A stretch of 64,000 bases of DNA, taken from the NCBI RefSeq assembly GCF_005503015.1, contig NZ_SCOL01000001.1, positions 2,294,001 to 2,358,000 on the forward strand, written 5' to 3'. This document shows positions 15,349 through 24,188 of this stretch, piece after piece. The notes beneath the pieces are model-generated. The model did no database searches. It was not told the DNA's origin and was given only the letters and a program-made list of their open reading frames with translations. The DNA is from Bacillus sp. E(2018) (lineage in GTDB: Bacteria > Bacillota > Bacilli > Bacillales > Fictibacillaceae). Position 1 is the stretch's first letter. Every line of letters starts with the position of its first letter. The position numbers were made by a program, and so were the translations under genes.

Positions 15349-16683
15349 TTAAAAAAGTCCAAGCATGTTAACGAATACGATGATGATGACAACAGGAACG
15401 ACATAACGGATCAGCATGAGCCAAAGCGCAAAGCCTTTTACCGAAACAGAGGAACCTGCTCTAAACTCTTGAAGAAGCATCTCTCTAGGATAACGATAGC
15501 CTACGAATAACGCGATGAATAACGCACCTAAAGGAAGCAGGATATTACTTACTAAATAGTCGAGTTGATCAAAGATAATCTTGTCGAAAAGCGTGAAATC
15601 TGACCATACGCCATAAGACAATGTAGATGGTATTCCGAATGCAAAGATAAGGATCCCAATGATCCATGACCATTTTGCACGGTTCTCTAGTTCACCCTTT
15701 GTGATTGATGCAACGATGATCTCTAACATCGAGAAAGCTGATGTAAGGGTCGCAAACAAGAACAATGCTAAGAACACGATAAAGAATAATTGTCCGAAAA
15801 CGATCTGATCAAATACAGCAGGAAGTACAACGAACAGCAATCCAGGTCCTTCTGTTGGCTCTAGACCTAATGAAAATACACCCGGGAAGATCGCTAACCC
15901 TGCTAATAAGGAAATCAAGACGTTCAGCAATACGATCGTTGTTGCTGATTTTGTAAGACTTTCTTTTTTACTCAAATAAGAGCTGTACGTTACCATTACA
16001 GAGATACCTACACTTAATGAGAAGAAAGACTGACCTAATGCAAATAGGATATCGTCTCCACCAATCTTAGAAAAGTCAGGAAACAAGAAGAATTTTACGC
16101 CTTCCATCGCATTATCAAGTGTAAGAGAACGAATGATCAATACAGCAAACAAAACAAAAAGAGCTGGCATCATAATTTGGTTTGCTTTTTCAATACCGTT
16201 CTTAATTCCGCGGCTTACAACGAAAATCGTGATCATCATAAAGATGAACTGAGAAATCAAAACCGGCCATGTACTCGAGATTGACTGGCCAAACATTTGA
16301 CTAAAGTCATGATTAAAGAAGTCCCCGGAAAAACTTTTACCAAGGTAGAGAACAATCCATCCTCCGATTACACTGTAAAAAGATAATAAGATAAATGCTG
16401 TCGCTACACCCATTCTGCCTAGCCATGGCCATGCAGAACCTGGCGCGATCTTTCGATAAGCGGAAACCGCCTCTTTTTGTGCACCACGACCGATAACAAA
16501 CTCAGCCATTAAAAGCGGAAAACCGATTAGAAACGTAAACAATAAAAAGAGAAGGAAAAAGGCTCCCCCGCCACTAGTACCTGCGACATAAGGAAATTTC
16601 CAAATCGCACCGAGTCCGATTGCTGATCCTGCTGCAGCTAGAATAAAGGCTAACTTTGACGTCCACTGGTCTTGCTGATTCAT
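15349..16683 (-). CDS. sodium-dependent transporter, SNF/NSS family
   Basis: A roughly 444-residue Na+-coupled symporter of the neurotransmitter/amino-acid family (LeuT/TnaT/MhsT type). The family start LAFILAAAGSAIGLGAIWKFPYVA, with the unwound TM1 sodium/substrate site, is at residues about 11-34, and about twelve hydrophobic segments follow. Family members in bacteria import amino acids, often aromatic or hydrophobic; in this context phenylalanine uptake is attractive but unproven. I chose the ATG giving MNQQDQW, matching relatives; an upstream ATG at 16695 is only 4 nt from AGGAGG. Repeat A sits between its stop and the next terminator. Confidence 0.9.
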   Translation of the reverse strand: MNQQDQWTSKLAFILAAAGSAIGLGAIWKFPYVAGTSGGGAFFLLFLLFTFLIGFPLLMAEFVIGRGAQKEAVSAYRKIAPGSAWPWLGRMGVATAFILLSFYSVIGGWIVLYLGKSFSGDFFNHDFSQMFGQSISSTWPVLISQFIFMMITIFVVSRGIKNGIEKANQIMMPALFVLFAVLIIRSLTLDNAMEGVKFFLFPDFSKIGGDDILFALGQSFFSLSVGISVMVTYSSYLSKKESLTKSATTIVLLNVLISLLAGLAIFPGVFSLGLEPTEGPGLLFVVLPAVFDQIVFGQLFFIVFLALFLFATLTSAFSMLEIIVASITKGELENRAKWSWIIGILIFAFGIPSTLSYGVWSDFTLFDKIIFDQLDYLVSNILLPLGALFIALFVGYRYPREMLLQEFRAGSSVSVKGFALWLMLIRYVVPVVIIIVFVNMLGLF

Positions 16684-16719
16684 AATTACATACACCCTCC
16701 TGTTACTATTACTACTGAA

Positions 16720-17679
16720 TTAAATAAAACGATTGTTTAACATACTTACTGCTTCTCTTGCTTCATTCATCATGGTCTCTAGCAGATCTTTTACGCTCGG
16801 TACATCTGAAATCGCACCCGCGATCTGACCGCTATTAATAAAACCGTTCTCCAAGTCCCCTTTTACAGCTCCTAAAATATGATGATCTTCTGAGGTGTGT
16901 GTCATAAACTCTTCAGGTGAGACGCCATTTTTTTCAAGTTGAATCAACTTTTGAGCATAAGGTGTATCATAAATTCTTCTGATCTTTCCAGCTGAGCGGC
17001 CAACGATTAACGTTTTGGTATCATCTGCCTCTACTAAGGAAGTTTTGTATCTATCATGAAAAGGAGCTTCCTTTGTAGCAATGAATCGAGTTCCCATTTG
17101 AACACCTTGTGCACCTAGTGCAAAGGCTGCTGCCATACCGCTACCATCAGCAATACCTCCAGCGGCGATGACCGGGATCTGTACGCTTTTGGATACTTGC
17201 GGCAACAGGACCATGGTCGTTGTCTCGTAAGGTGAGTTAAGTCCCGCAGCTTCATAGCCTTCAGCTACTAACAGGTCTGCCCCTGCTGCTTCTGCTTTTT
17301 TGGCATGATAAACAGAAGCCACTACACAGATAACCTTTAAGCCGTGTTCCTTTAGTTTCGGTATGTAAGGCGCTGGATTGCCTGCAGATAAGGAAACAAC
17401 TTCCACTTTATACTTGATCAGAAGTCTAAGAATTTCTTTTACATTTGATGCAACGGTTAAAGGTACATTAACAGCAAATGGCCTGTCTGTCATCCCCTTT
17501 GTTGCAATTATCAAATTTTCTACCTCTTCAGGTGACATCGTACCAGCACCGATCGTGCCTAATCCACCTGCATTCGATATCGCAGAAGCCAGTTCTGCAT
17601 TACTAACATTTCCCATCCCGCCTTGAAGGATCGGATACTGAATGTTTAACAATTCACAGATGGAATTCAATTTCTCCAC
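16720..17679 (-). CDS. nitronate monooxygenase / NPD-family flavoprotein
   Basis: A 319-residue FMN TIM-barrel protein of the 2-nitropropane dioxygenase/FabK-like family. The opening YPILQGGMGNVSNAELASAISNAGGLGTIG (phosphate/FMN region) and PVIAAGGIADGSGMAAAFALGAQGVQMGTRF near 170-205 are characteristic. The His of the class I AGGHG motif is not present (EGYEAAG stands there), so activity may be closer to an NADH:quinone reductase or an uncharacterised member than to true nitronate oxidation. The start is GTG with a weak site; an in-frame TTG nine bases later is possible. Position between the symporter and paa genes suggests an accessory role. Confidence 0.8.
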   Translation of the reverse strand: MEKLNSICELLNIQYPILQGGMGNVSNAELASAISNAGGLGTIGAGTMSPEEVENLIIATKGMTDRPFAVNVPLTVASNVKEILRLLIKYKVEVVSLSAGNPAPYIPKLKEHGLKVICVVASVYHAKKAEAAGADLLVAEGYEAAGLNSPYETTTMVLLPQVSKSVQIPVIAAGGIADGSGMAAAFALGAQGVQMGTRFIATKEAPFHDRYKTSLVEADDTKTLIVGRSAGKIRRIYDTPYAQKLIQLEKNGVSPEEFMTHTSEDHHILGAVKGDLENGFINSGQIAGAISDVPSVKDLLETMMNEAREAVSMLNNRFI

Positions 17680-17736
17680 TTCCCATTCTAACCTTTGTTA
17701 TACTGAACCTATAACCTGTTTCAAGGGAGGCTCATT

Positions 17737-18249
17737 ATGAAATACACGTTTAATGGTAAAACACCAGATGTTCATGAAAGCGCTTTTATTGCGCCCGGGG
17801 TCCACTTGATTGGCGACGTTACAGTAGAAGAAGGAGCAAGCATCTGGTTTAACTCCGTTCTTCGAGGTGATGAAGGACCAATCTCCATCGGTAAAAAGAC
17901 AAACGTTCAAGACAATTGCACATTACACCTCTATGAAGGGTACCCTCTCATTCTAGAAGATGAGGTATCGATCGGTCACAACGTCATCCTGCACGGATGT
18001 ACGATAAAAAAAGGTGCACTCGTTGGTATGGGTTCTACCATTCTTGATGGTGTAGAAATTGGTGAACAAGCCTTCATCGGTGCAAATACACTAATTCCTC
18101 CAGGCAAAAAAATACCGCCACGTGTCATGGTCATGGGTTCACCCGGTAAAATCATACGCGAGTTGAACGACGATGATCTAAAGCTGATTCAGCTTACGAT
18201 CGACACGTATTATGAAAAAGGTAAGCAGTTCCGTGATGAATTAAAATAA
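17737..18249 (+). CDS. gamma-class carbonic anhydrase-like protein (PaaY/YtoA type)
   Basis: A 170-residue left-handed beta-helix protein with hexapeptide repeats. Metal ligands of the gamma-carbonic anhydrase type are visible: His in CTLHLYEGYP, and GHNVILHGCTI with two more His (about residues 87-92). Arg in LRGDEGPISIG is the conserved active-site Arg. PaaY proteins sit in phenylacetate clusters and have been reported as thioesterases that clear dead-end CoA esters; here it lies next to paaX but is convergent with it. Carbonic anhydrase activity is the alternative. Good AAGGGAGG site before the ATG. Confidence 0.8.
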   Translation: MKYTFNGKTPDVHESAFIAPGVHLIGDVTVEEGASIWFNSVLRGDEGPISIGKKTNVQDNCTLHLYEGYPLILEDEVSIGHNVILHGCTIKKGALVGMGSTILDGVEIGEQAFIGANTLIPPGKKIPPRVMVMGSPGKIIRELNDDDLKLIQLTIDTYYEKGKQFRDELK

Positions 18250-18255
18250 TAGTAG

Positions 18256-18295
18256 AAAAGCACTTTCGTATGATAGATGGCGAAAGTGCTTTTTA
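18256..18295. terminator. bidirectional terminator between paaY-like and paaX
   Basis: A 13-bp perfect stem AAAAGCACTTTCG / CGAAAGTGCTTTT with a 12-nt loop, A-rich left and T-rich right. Confidence 0.9.
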
Positions 18296-18322
18296 ATTTG
18301 CTAGATTTATCAGATTGTTTTA

Positions 18323-19213
18323 TTACCGGTTCTCTTGAATAAGAGGATGATTAAGAGCATCAAACTCTGTATCTTTCTTTAGATCGTTTCCATCCGAATA
18401 TATGCTTTCAAAGAAACGACTTGCAGGTCCTGCTAGTGCTCGATAATAATCACTAAAGAGGGAAGCTGCATGATCACCTAGCCATTCTGCATGAAGTAAC
18501 TCTTTTGGAAGACCTGGATCGATGAATAAGAACTTACGGTATTCGTGAACAAGCTTTGTGCGCTCTACAAAGCATTCTCCGTCAGTCATCTCACCTTTTT
18601 CAATCTTATTCTTATCGATCACATATTTTTGAGAATACGTTACGATGAACTCGTTGTATTTCTCATTGATGTCATTCAGATCCCAACACTCAGAAACTAG
18701 CTTTTCATTTTCATTCGGCCCATTGTAAACGGCTGTAAACGAATGAACATAATCTTTGATCTCATATTTATCAATCATAGATTGAATCTGCTCAGAGTAT
18801 GCGTGCGGTGAGATCCAAAAGCTGTTAGCAAGGAGACCAAATCCGCTCCACACCAGTTCTTTTCGGAGCTCATCACGAATGCTTCTTTTCTCTTCAGGAA
18901 TCGTATAGGTGAACATCATCCATTCACCGTTCCACGGTTCTTGTTGCGCATTAAAGATTCTCTTTGCCGCTTCATCCATCCTCTTTTTTCCGCGTTCGGT
19001 TAAGAAATAATAACTTTTGTTCCCTTGTTTTCTAGCTGCGATCCAGCCTTGCTTATTCATTCTCGATATCGCTGCTCTTACGGCTTGTTCATTGTGTCCA
19101 AACTCTTCTAACAATCGAATCAAGCTGCCGATCCATATCTCACTGCCATAATGCCGGATATAGTCTCCGTATAATGTGAATATCATGGAGCGTGTGTTTA
19201 AACTATTCTGCAT
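18323..19213 (-). CDS. paaX: PaaX family transcriptional repressor of phenylacetate catabolism
   Basis: A 296-residue regulator with the N-terminal winged-helix domain typical of PaaX (RSMIFTLYGDYIRHYG, LIRLLEEFGHNEQAVRAAISRMNKQGW, residues about 8-58) followed by the large PaaX central and C-terminal domains. Family members repress paa operons and are released by phenylacetyl-CoA. The ATG at 19213 lies 8 nt after GAGGG; an ATG six bases earlier is too close. A 6-bp inverted repeat sits just upstream and could be its own operator. It lies at the end of the paaH-paaJ-ech block but 160 nt away. Confidence 0.9.
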   Translation of the reverse strand: MQNSLNTRSMIFTLYGDYIRHYGSEIWIGSLIRLLEEFGHNEQAVRAAISRMNKQGWIAARKQGNKSYYFLTERGKKRMDEAAKRIFNAQQEPWNGEWMMFTYTIPEEKRSIRDELRKELVWSGFGLLANSFWISPHAYSEQIQSMIDKYEIKDYVHSFTAVYNGPNENEKLVSECWDLNDINEKYNEFIVTYSQKYVIDKNKIEKGEMTDGECFVERTKLVHEYRKFLFIDPGLPKELLHAEWLGDHAASLFSDYYRALAGPASRFFESIYSDGNDLKKDTEFDALNHPLIQENR

Positions 19214-19227
19214 GTTCATACCCTCAT

Positions 19228-19251
19228 TTGTACCTGTTATTGTCTGTACAA
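19228..19251. promoter_or_regulatory. inverted repeat upstream of paaX, possible operator
   Basis: TTGTAC and GTACAA, 12 nt apart, lie 15-38 nt before the paaX start. A regulator site is possible; I see no second copy near the paaA or paaK promoters. Confidence 0.35.
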
Positions 19252-19372
19252 TCCTACCATAAAGAAAACGTGACTGACATCAACTTTTACGGCATTCTTA
19301 GTTCACCTCGTCGAAAGCATTGTGCTAACAAGTTAAACTCTATGATAGTTAAATTATAGAGACAGAAACAAG

Positions 19373-20149
19373 TTACTCTCCCTTAAATACAGGCGGTCTT
19401 TTTTCTCCAAATGCAACAAGCGCTTCCATTCGGTCCTTTGTAGGAATCGTTACTTCGTATGCTTTCGCCTCAATCGCAAGTCCTGTCTGCAGATCAACTT
19501 CCGTTCCATGCTTAATCGCATACTTGGCTTGCTGAACGGCTACTGGTCCGTTCTTCATGATAAGACCTGCATAATTTTCACAAACAGCCATCAATTCTTC
19601 TTTTGAAGTCACTTGGTTTAAGATGCCGTATGAAAAAGCTTCTTCAGCCATCATCTTTTTCGCTGTTAAAATCAGTTCCATTGCTTTTGCTTGACCGATC
19701 AGTCTCGGAAGACGCTGAGTACCTCCTGCACCTGGAATGATCGCCCAACTAAGTTCTGTCAGACCCATGGACGCTTCTCTTACAGAAACCCGAAGATCAC
19801 ATGCAAGAGCTAACTCGAAACCACCGCCAAAAGCATGACCATTGATGGCACAGATCGTAGGCTGCGGCAACGCTTCAACGCTCGAAAACACATCGCGGAT
19901 CTTGCGTACATTTCTTCTTACTTCTGATTCACTCAACGTGCGGCGCTCTTTTAGATCAGCTCCTGCACTGAATGCTTTTTCCCCTGCACCTGTAAAAATT
20001 ACAACACGAACATCATGGTTGTGATGAATATCTTCCACGACCTCTTCAAGCTCTTTTAACGTTGAAAAGTTAAAGCAGTTCAGTACTTCTGGACGATTTA
20101 AGGTTACATAGGCAACATAATCTTTTACTTCGTATAAAATAGCACTCAT
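19373..20149 (-). CDS. enoyl-CoA hydratase/isomerase family protein
   Basis: A 258-residue crotonase-fold enzyme. The oxyanion-hole segments AFSAGADLKE (about 60-69) and NGHAFGGGFELALACD (about 103-118), and the GLTELSWAIIPGAGGTQRL segment with one of the two catalytic Glu positions, are visible. It follows the thiolase by 14 nt with an AGGAGGG site, so it works in the same operon, perhaps hydrating 2,3-dehydroadipyl-CoA or a related intermediate. A hydratase for branched-chain acyl-CoA is the alternative. It is distinct from PaaF and PaaG of the upstream operon. Confidence 0.88.
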   Translation of the reverse strand: MSAILYEVKDYVAYVTLNRPEVLNCFNFSTLKELEEVVEDIHHNHDVRVVIFTGAGEKAFSAGADLKERRTLSESEVRRNVRKIRDVFSSVEALPQPTICAINGHAFGGGFELALACDLRVSVREASMGLTELSWAIIPGAGGTQRLPRLIGQAKAMELILTAKKMMAEEAFSYGILNQVTSKEELMAVCENYAGLIMKNGPVAVQQAKYAIKHGTEVDLQTGLAIEAKAYEVTIPTKDRMEALVAFGEKRPPVFKGE

Positions 20150-20163
20150 GTTAAATGACCCTC

Positions 20164-21369
20164 CTATTCATTGATCGCTTCAACTACGGAAGCTATACCT
20201 TGACCAACACCAATACACATGGTTGCTAGACCGTAGCGCGATCCTTGCTTCTTCATTTCGTGAATGAGCGTTGTTAAAATGCGCGCACCACTCGCTCCAA
20301 GTGGATGACCGAATGCAATCGCACCGCCGTTTACGTTCACTTTGCTAGAATCTAGTCCCAACTCTCTCATACATGCTAGCGATTGTGACGCAAAAGCCTC
20401 ATTCAACTCCACCAAATCTAGATCAGCAATAGAGAGACCTGCTCGCTTCAATGCTTTTTTGGAAGCTTCGATGGGTCCTACACCCATTATAGCCGGCTCA
20501 AGACCTGCAACACCGGATGAAATATAGCGAGCTAAAGGTTTTAACCCTAACTGGTCCGCTTTTTCGCGGCTCATCAACAGTAAAGCCGAAGCGCCATCAT
20601 TGACCCCAGACGCATTTCCAGCTGTCACGCTTCCGTTTTTAAACAACGGTTTAAGTGTTCCTAGCTTTTCAAGCGATGTTTCAGGACGCGGGTGTTCATC
20701 TTCTGTCATCCACGTCTCGTTTCCTTTTCGGTCTACTATCCTCACTGGAACGACCTCTTCTTTAAATCGGTACTGACCGATAGCTTCTTTTGCTTTCTGT
20801 TGAGAATCATATGCGAACTGATCTTGTTCTTCTCTTGTAATTCCATATTTCTTTGCTACGTTCTCTGCAGTTTCAGGCATAGAATCTGTACCGAACTTTT
20901 CATGTAGAAGCGGATTCACGAAACGCCATCCGATCGTTGTATCAACCATTTTCATATCACCACGAGGATAGTCGACTTCAGGCTTCCCCATTACAAGTGG
21001 TGCGCGTGTCATACTCTCCGTTCCACCCGCGATAAAGATATCCCCTTCTCCTGCCAAGATGGCTCTCGCGCCGTAAATGACCGCATCCATACCAGATCCA
21101 CATAAACGGTTGATGGTCGTTCCCCCTACTTCAACAGGAAGTCCTGCGAGTAATGCGGACATTCTTGCCACGTTACGATTATCTTCTCCCGCACCGTTTG
21201 CGTTTCCGAATATCACTTCTTCGATCTCTGCAACAGGAACTTCAGGGTTTCTTTCAACAAGCGCTTTGATTACTACTGCACCTAGATCATCAGGGCGAAC
21301 CGTTTTAAGTCCACCTTTGTATCGTCCTATAGGCGTCCGGACTGCATCAATGATTACGACCTCTCTCAT
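20164..21369 (-). CDS. paaJ: acetyl-CoA acyltransferase (3-oxoadipyl-CoA thiolase, PaaJ-like)
   Basis: A 401-residue thiolase with the full catalytic set: active-site Cys in NRLCGSGMDAV (about residue 90), NEAFASQSLA, GGAIAFGHPLGASGARI with His, and the C-terminal CIGVGQGIAS with the second Cys. Family pathway: cleavage of 3-oxoadipyl-CoA and of 3-oxo-5,6-dehydrosuberyl-CoA in phenylacetate degradation. Its ATG directly follows the paaH TAA. The VRTPIGRYKGGL opening and overall length match PcaF/PaaJ-type thiolases, though a general beta-oxidation FadA role cannot be excluded. Confidence 0.88.
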   Translation of the reverse strand: MREVVIIDAVRTPIGRYKGGLKTVRPDDLGAVVIKALVERNPEVPVAEIEEVIFGNANGAGEDNRNVARMSALLAGLPVEVGGTTINRLCGSGMDAVIYGARAILAGEGDIFIAGGTESMTRAPLVMGKPEVDYPRGDMKMVDTTIGWRFVNPLLHEKFGTDSMPETAENVAKKYGITREEQDQFAYDSQQKAKEAIGQYRFKEEVVPVRIVDRKGNETWMTEDEHPRPETSLEKLGTLKPLFKNGSVTAGNASGVNDGASALLLMSREKADQLGLKPLARYISSGVAGLEPAIMGVGPIEASKKALKRAGLSIADLDLVELNEAFASQSLACMRELGLDSSKVNVNGGAIAFGHPLGASGARILTTLIHEMKKQGSRYGLATMCIGVGQGIASVVEAINE

Positions 21370-22242
21370 TTACTTTTTCACCCCGTTATCTTCCGTGGTG
21401 TAGTCGTATACCCCTTTACCTGACTTTCGGCCAAGTCTTCCTGCTTTTACATACTTCACTAAAAGTGGTGCCGGACGATATTTTTCACCTAACGTTTTAT
21501 GAAGATAGTTTAAGTTATTCAATCGTGTATCAAGACCGACTAAATCGCCAAGTTCAAACGGCCCCATCGGAAAATTCAAACCAAGTTTAATCGCTTTGTC
21601 GATGTCTTCTGGCGTACCAACGCCTTCTTGTAGCATATAGAATGCTTCATTCCCGATCATAGCTGAAATTCGGCTTGTAACGAACCCTGGAAATTCGTTA
21701 ACGGTCACCGTTTCTTTCCCCATCTTCACTGCTGCTTCCTTGGCAAGCTCGACCGTTTCATCGTTTGTTTCATGTCCGCGAACGATCTCAACGAGTGGCA
21801 TTCTATGCACCGGGTTAAAGAAATGCATGGCGATTACTTTTTCAGGACGTTTCGTAAAAGAACCAATTTCTGTCGGACTCATCGTTGAAGTGTTTGTCGC
21901 TAGCACACAATGTTCAGGTGCACAACGGTCTAGTTCTTCAAAAACAGCACGCTTGATCTCTATGTTTTCTGGAACAGCTTCGATCACAAGGTCTGCACCG
22001 CTAACGGCTGCTGATAGATTCGTAGCATACGAAAGTCTTTCTTTCGCTTCCTCAGCCATACTTTGTGATAACTTTCCACGAGATACTGCTTTTGAAAAAA
22101 TAGAATCGATCTCTTTTTTTGCATTTTGTAGTTGTTCTTCTTTTACATCAACGAGCTGAACATCAAAACCCCCGACTGCGCTCACATAGGCGATTCCTCT
22201 TCCCATAACACCAGATCCGATGACTACAGCATTTTGTAACAA
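21370..22242 (-). CDS. paaH: 3-hydroxyacyl-CoA dehydrogenase (PaaH-like)
   Basis: NAD+-dependent oxidation of 3-hydroxyadipyl-CoA (by analogy with PaaH) or 3-hydroxybutyryl-CoA. The 290-residue protein has the Rossmann motif GSGVMGRGIAYVSA near residues 9-22, the HFFNPVHRMPLVEI catalytic His region near 140, and the C-terminal domain with KLGLNFPMGPFELGDLVGLD. I place the start at a TTG (22240-22242), 6 nt after CAGGAG and directly before the conserved fold; the longer upstream frame has no site. Length then equals the family norm of about 285-290. Confidence 0.9.
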   Translation of the reverse strand: MLQNAVVIGSGVMGRGIAYVSAVGGFDVQLVDVKEEQLQNAKKEIDSIFSKAVSRGKLSQSMAEEAKERLSYATNLSAAVSGADLVIEAVPENIEIKRAVFEELDRCAPEHCVLATNTSTMSPTEIGSFTKRPEKVIAMHFFNPVHRMPLVEIVRGHETNDETVELAKEAAVKMGKETVTVNEFPGFVTSRISAMIGNEAFYMLQEGVGTPEDIDKAIKLGLNFPMGPFELGDLVGLDTRLNNLNYLHKTLGEKYRPAPLLVKYVKAGRLGRKSGKGVYDYTTEDNGVKK

Positions 22243-22301
22243 TAGTCTCTCCTGCCTTTCTTTTAAACAAGTGTTTAATGTTTTGTATGCAATACTGCTT
22301 T

Positions 22302-22380
22302 TGAAGGAGGTTAATTTCCGCTGCAAGGCTCGCTATCCGCAGGGTGTGCGGTGAGCCCATTCGCTCCAATTAACTATTCA
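22302..22380 (+). repeat. decayed remnant of repeat family A
   Basis: Fragments matching A (GGTTAATTTCCG, GGCTCGCTATCCGC, GTGCGGTGAGCCCA) run straight into GCTCCAATTAACTA, so the middle has been deleted. It lies in the 413-nt gap upstream of paaH, which holds nothing else but a terminator and a full A copy. Confidence 0.6.
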
Positions 22381-22423
22381 AAGAAGTAATAATTAAAATC
22401 TACTCAGCAGCATAATTCTTGTA

Positions 22424-22453
22424 TAAAAAGCGAGCACTATGGCCCGCTTTTCC
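22424..22453 (-). terminator. terminator of the paaABCD...aldehyde dehydrogenase operon
   Basis: On the minus strand AAAAGCGGGC pairs with GCTCGCTTTT (one wobble), 6-nt loop, then T. It lies about 200 nt beyond the aldehyde dehydrogenase stop, with a repeat A copy in between. Confidence 0.8.
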
Positions 22454-22484
22454 TTTTGTTTGTCTTTTATAGAAGCTTACAAAG

Positions 22485-22650
22485 ATTGTTGCTGCATTGA
22501 CATGTTGATTGAAGTGTAAGATGCGAGACTCCTGCGGGACAAGCGGTCAGGTGAGACCCTTAAAGGCGCATTGCGGCAAGGGGCTCACCGATTGCCCCGC
22601 GGAAAGGGAGCACCTGTAACGGAAATCAACTACTTCCAAGAGCAACAAAG
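22485..22650 (+). repeat. Bacillaceae hairpin repeat (family A), full copy
   Basis: Runs from ATTGTTGCT to AGCAACAAAG, so the ends form an imperfect terminal inverted repeat. Inside are GATGCGAGACTCCTGCGGGA, CAGGTGAGACCC, GGCTCACC and GCCCCGCGGAAAGGGAGC, which pair into long stems. It lies wholly in the 3' untranslated region of the aldehyde dehydrogenase. Confidence 0.85.
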
Positions 22651-22655
22651 CATTA

Positions 22656-24161
22656 TTACAGATTAAAAGGATTCAATGGACGTGATCCTGTATAGGATAC
22701 GACGCTCTTTGTTTCTGAATAAAGATCAAGTGTCTCGATGCATAGCTCGCGGCCGAAACCGGATTGCTTGTAGCCACCGAACGGTGTTCCCGGGAATGCA
22801 GAGAACGGTGAGTTAATCATAATTGTTCCAGCTTGAATCATGCCCGCTACTCGCGTTGCTTTTGCGTGATCTCTCGTCCAAATTGCTGCTGCAAGACCGA
22901 AGTCAGTATTGTTTGCTAGTTTCACAGCTTCTTTTTCGTCCTTAAACGTAGACACCACGACAACCGGTCCGAAGATTTCTTCTTTAACTACTTTCATGTC
23001 TTCATTTACATCTGTGATGATCGTTGGAAGGTACCAGTGGCCGTTTTCAAAGCCATCCACTTTTGCACGTCCACCGCCTAGAAGGATTGTTGCTCCTTCT
23101 TCTTCAGCCGATTTTACGTAGCCGTCGATTACTTCCAGCTGACGATCTGAAATGATCGCCCCAACATGTGTACCTTGATCGAGCGGATTACCAAGTACAA
23201 GTTTTTTCGCTTTTTCAACGAACTTTTCCATGAACGCGTCATAGATACTTTCCTCGATATACAGACGAGAACGTGCTTCACAAGATTGCCCTGTGTTATA
23301 GAAAATACCGAATAACGAGCCGTCAACTGCTGCATCAAGATCTGTATCCGCAAATACTAAGTTAGGAGATTTTCCGCCTAGTTCAAGCGTTACACGTTTT
23401 AGTGTTTGAGATGCTTTTGCCATAATGTCTTTTCCTGTTCCTGTTTCACCAGTGAACGCTACTTTATCAACACCCTCGTGTTCAGCAAGGTACGAACCAA
23501 CTGTAGCTCCGTCACCTGTAATGATGTTTACAACACCTTCAGGAACACCTGCTTCATGGCAGATCTCTGTCATTACGATCGCTGTTAATGGCGTTAAGCT
23601 CGCAGGTTTTAAAATGACCGAACAGCCCGTTGCGATTGCTGGTGCGATTTTCCACGCTGCCATCATCATCGGGTAGTTCCAAGGAATAATCTGTGCACAA
23701 ACGCCTAGAGGCTCTTTTAGCGTGTAGTTCATGAACGGTCCTGGCATTGGGTTTACAGCACCGCGGTGGCTTACGATTGCACCCGCATAGAACTCAAAGT
23801 CCTCGATCGCTTGCATGACTTGCCCTTGTGCAGCACTTAATGATTTACCGCTATTTAAAATTTCAAGCTCAACAAGTTCGTTATAACGAGAACGCATGAT
23901 GCTAGCGATCTTGTTCATCGTGCGAGAACGCTTGTTTACAGGAGAGCGCTTCCATTTTCCTGTTTCAAAAGCTGTTCTTGCAGCCTTTACAGCAGAATCC
24001 ACATCAGCTTTTGTTGCTTTTGCAACTTTCGCTAACGGTTCACCTGTTGCCGGGTTATATGTAACAAAGTATTCTCCCTCAGATCCACTAACACTTTGTC
24101 CGCCGATTACCATTTCATATACATCACGTTTTACTGCTTTCACTTCTGTCTTTGTGCTCAT
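22656..24161 (-). CDS. aldehyde dehydrogenase, probably for the phenylacetate ring-cleavage semialdehyde
   Basis: A 501-residue NAD(P)+ aldehyde dehydrogenase: IIPWNYPMMMAAWKIAPAIATG near 155-176, GETGTGKDIM, catalytic Glu in ELGGKSPN near 258-265 and nucleophile Cys in NTGQSCEARSR near 297. In E. coli the oxepin-CoA semialdehyde is handled by PaaZ, which fuses this domain to a MaoC-like hydratase; here the hydratase domain is absent (PaaZ has about 680 residues). Its place at the end of the paaA operon suggests the semialdehyde dehydrogenase role. The ATG at 24161, 8 nt after AAAGGAG, is preferred to an upstream GTG overlapping that site. Confidence 0.85.
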   Translation of the reverse strand: MSTKTEVKAVKRDVYEMVIGGQSVSGSEGEYFVTYNPATGEPLAKVAKATKADVDSAVKAARTAFETGKWKRSPVNKRSRTMNKIASIMRSRYNELVELEILNSGKSLSAAQGQVMQAIEDFEFYAGAIVSHRGAVNPMPGPFMNYTLKEPLGVCAQIIPWNYPMMMAAWKIAPAIATGCSVILKPASLTPLTAIVMTEICHEAGVPEGVVNIITGDGATVGSYLAEHEGVDKVAFTGETGTGKDIMAKASQTLKRVTLELGGKSPNLVFADTDLDAAVDGSLFGIFYNTGQSCEARSRLYIEESIYDAFMEKFVEKAKKLVLGNPLDQGTHVGAIISDRQLEVIDGYVKSAEEEGATILLGGGRAKVDGFENGHWYLPTIITDVNEDMKVVKEEIFGPVVVVSTFKDEKEAVKLANNTDFGLAAAIWTRDHAKATRVAGMIQAGTIMINSPFSAFPGTPFGGYKQSGFGRELCIETLDLYSETKSVVSYTGSRPLNPFNL

Positions 24162-24188
24162 GTTCTCCACTCCTTTTGATCTAGATGT

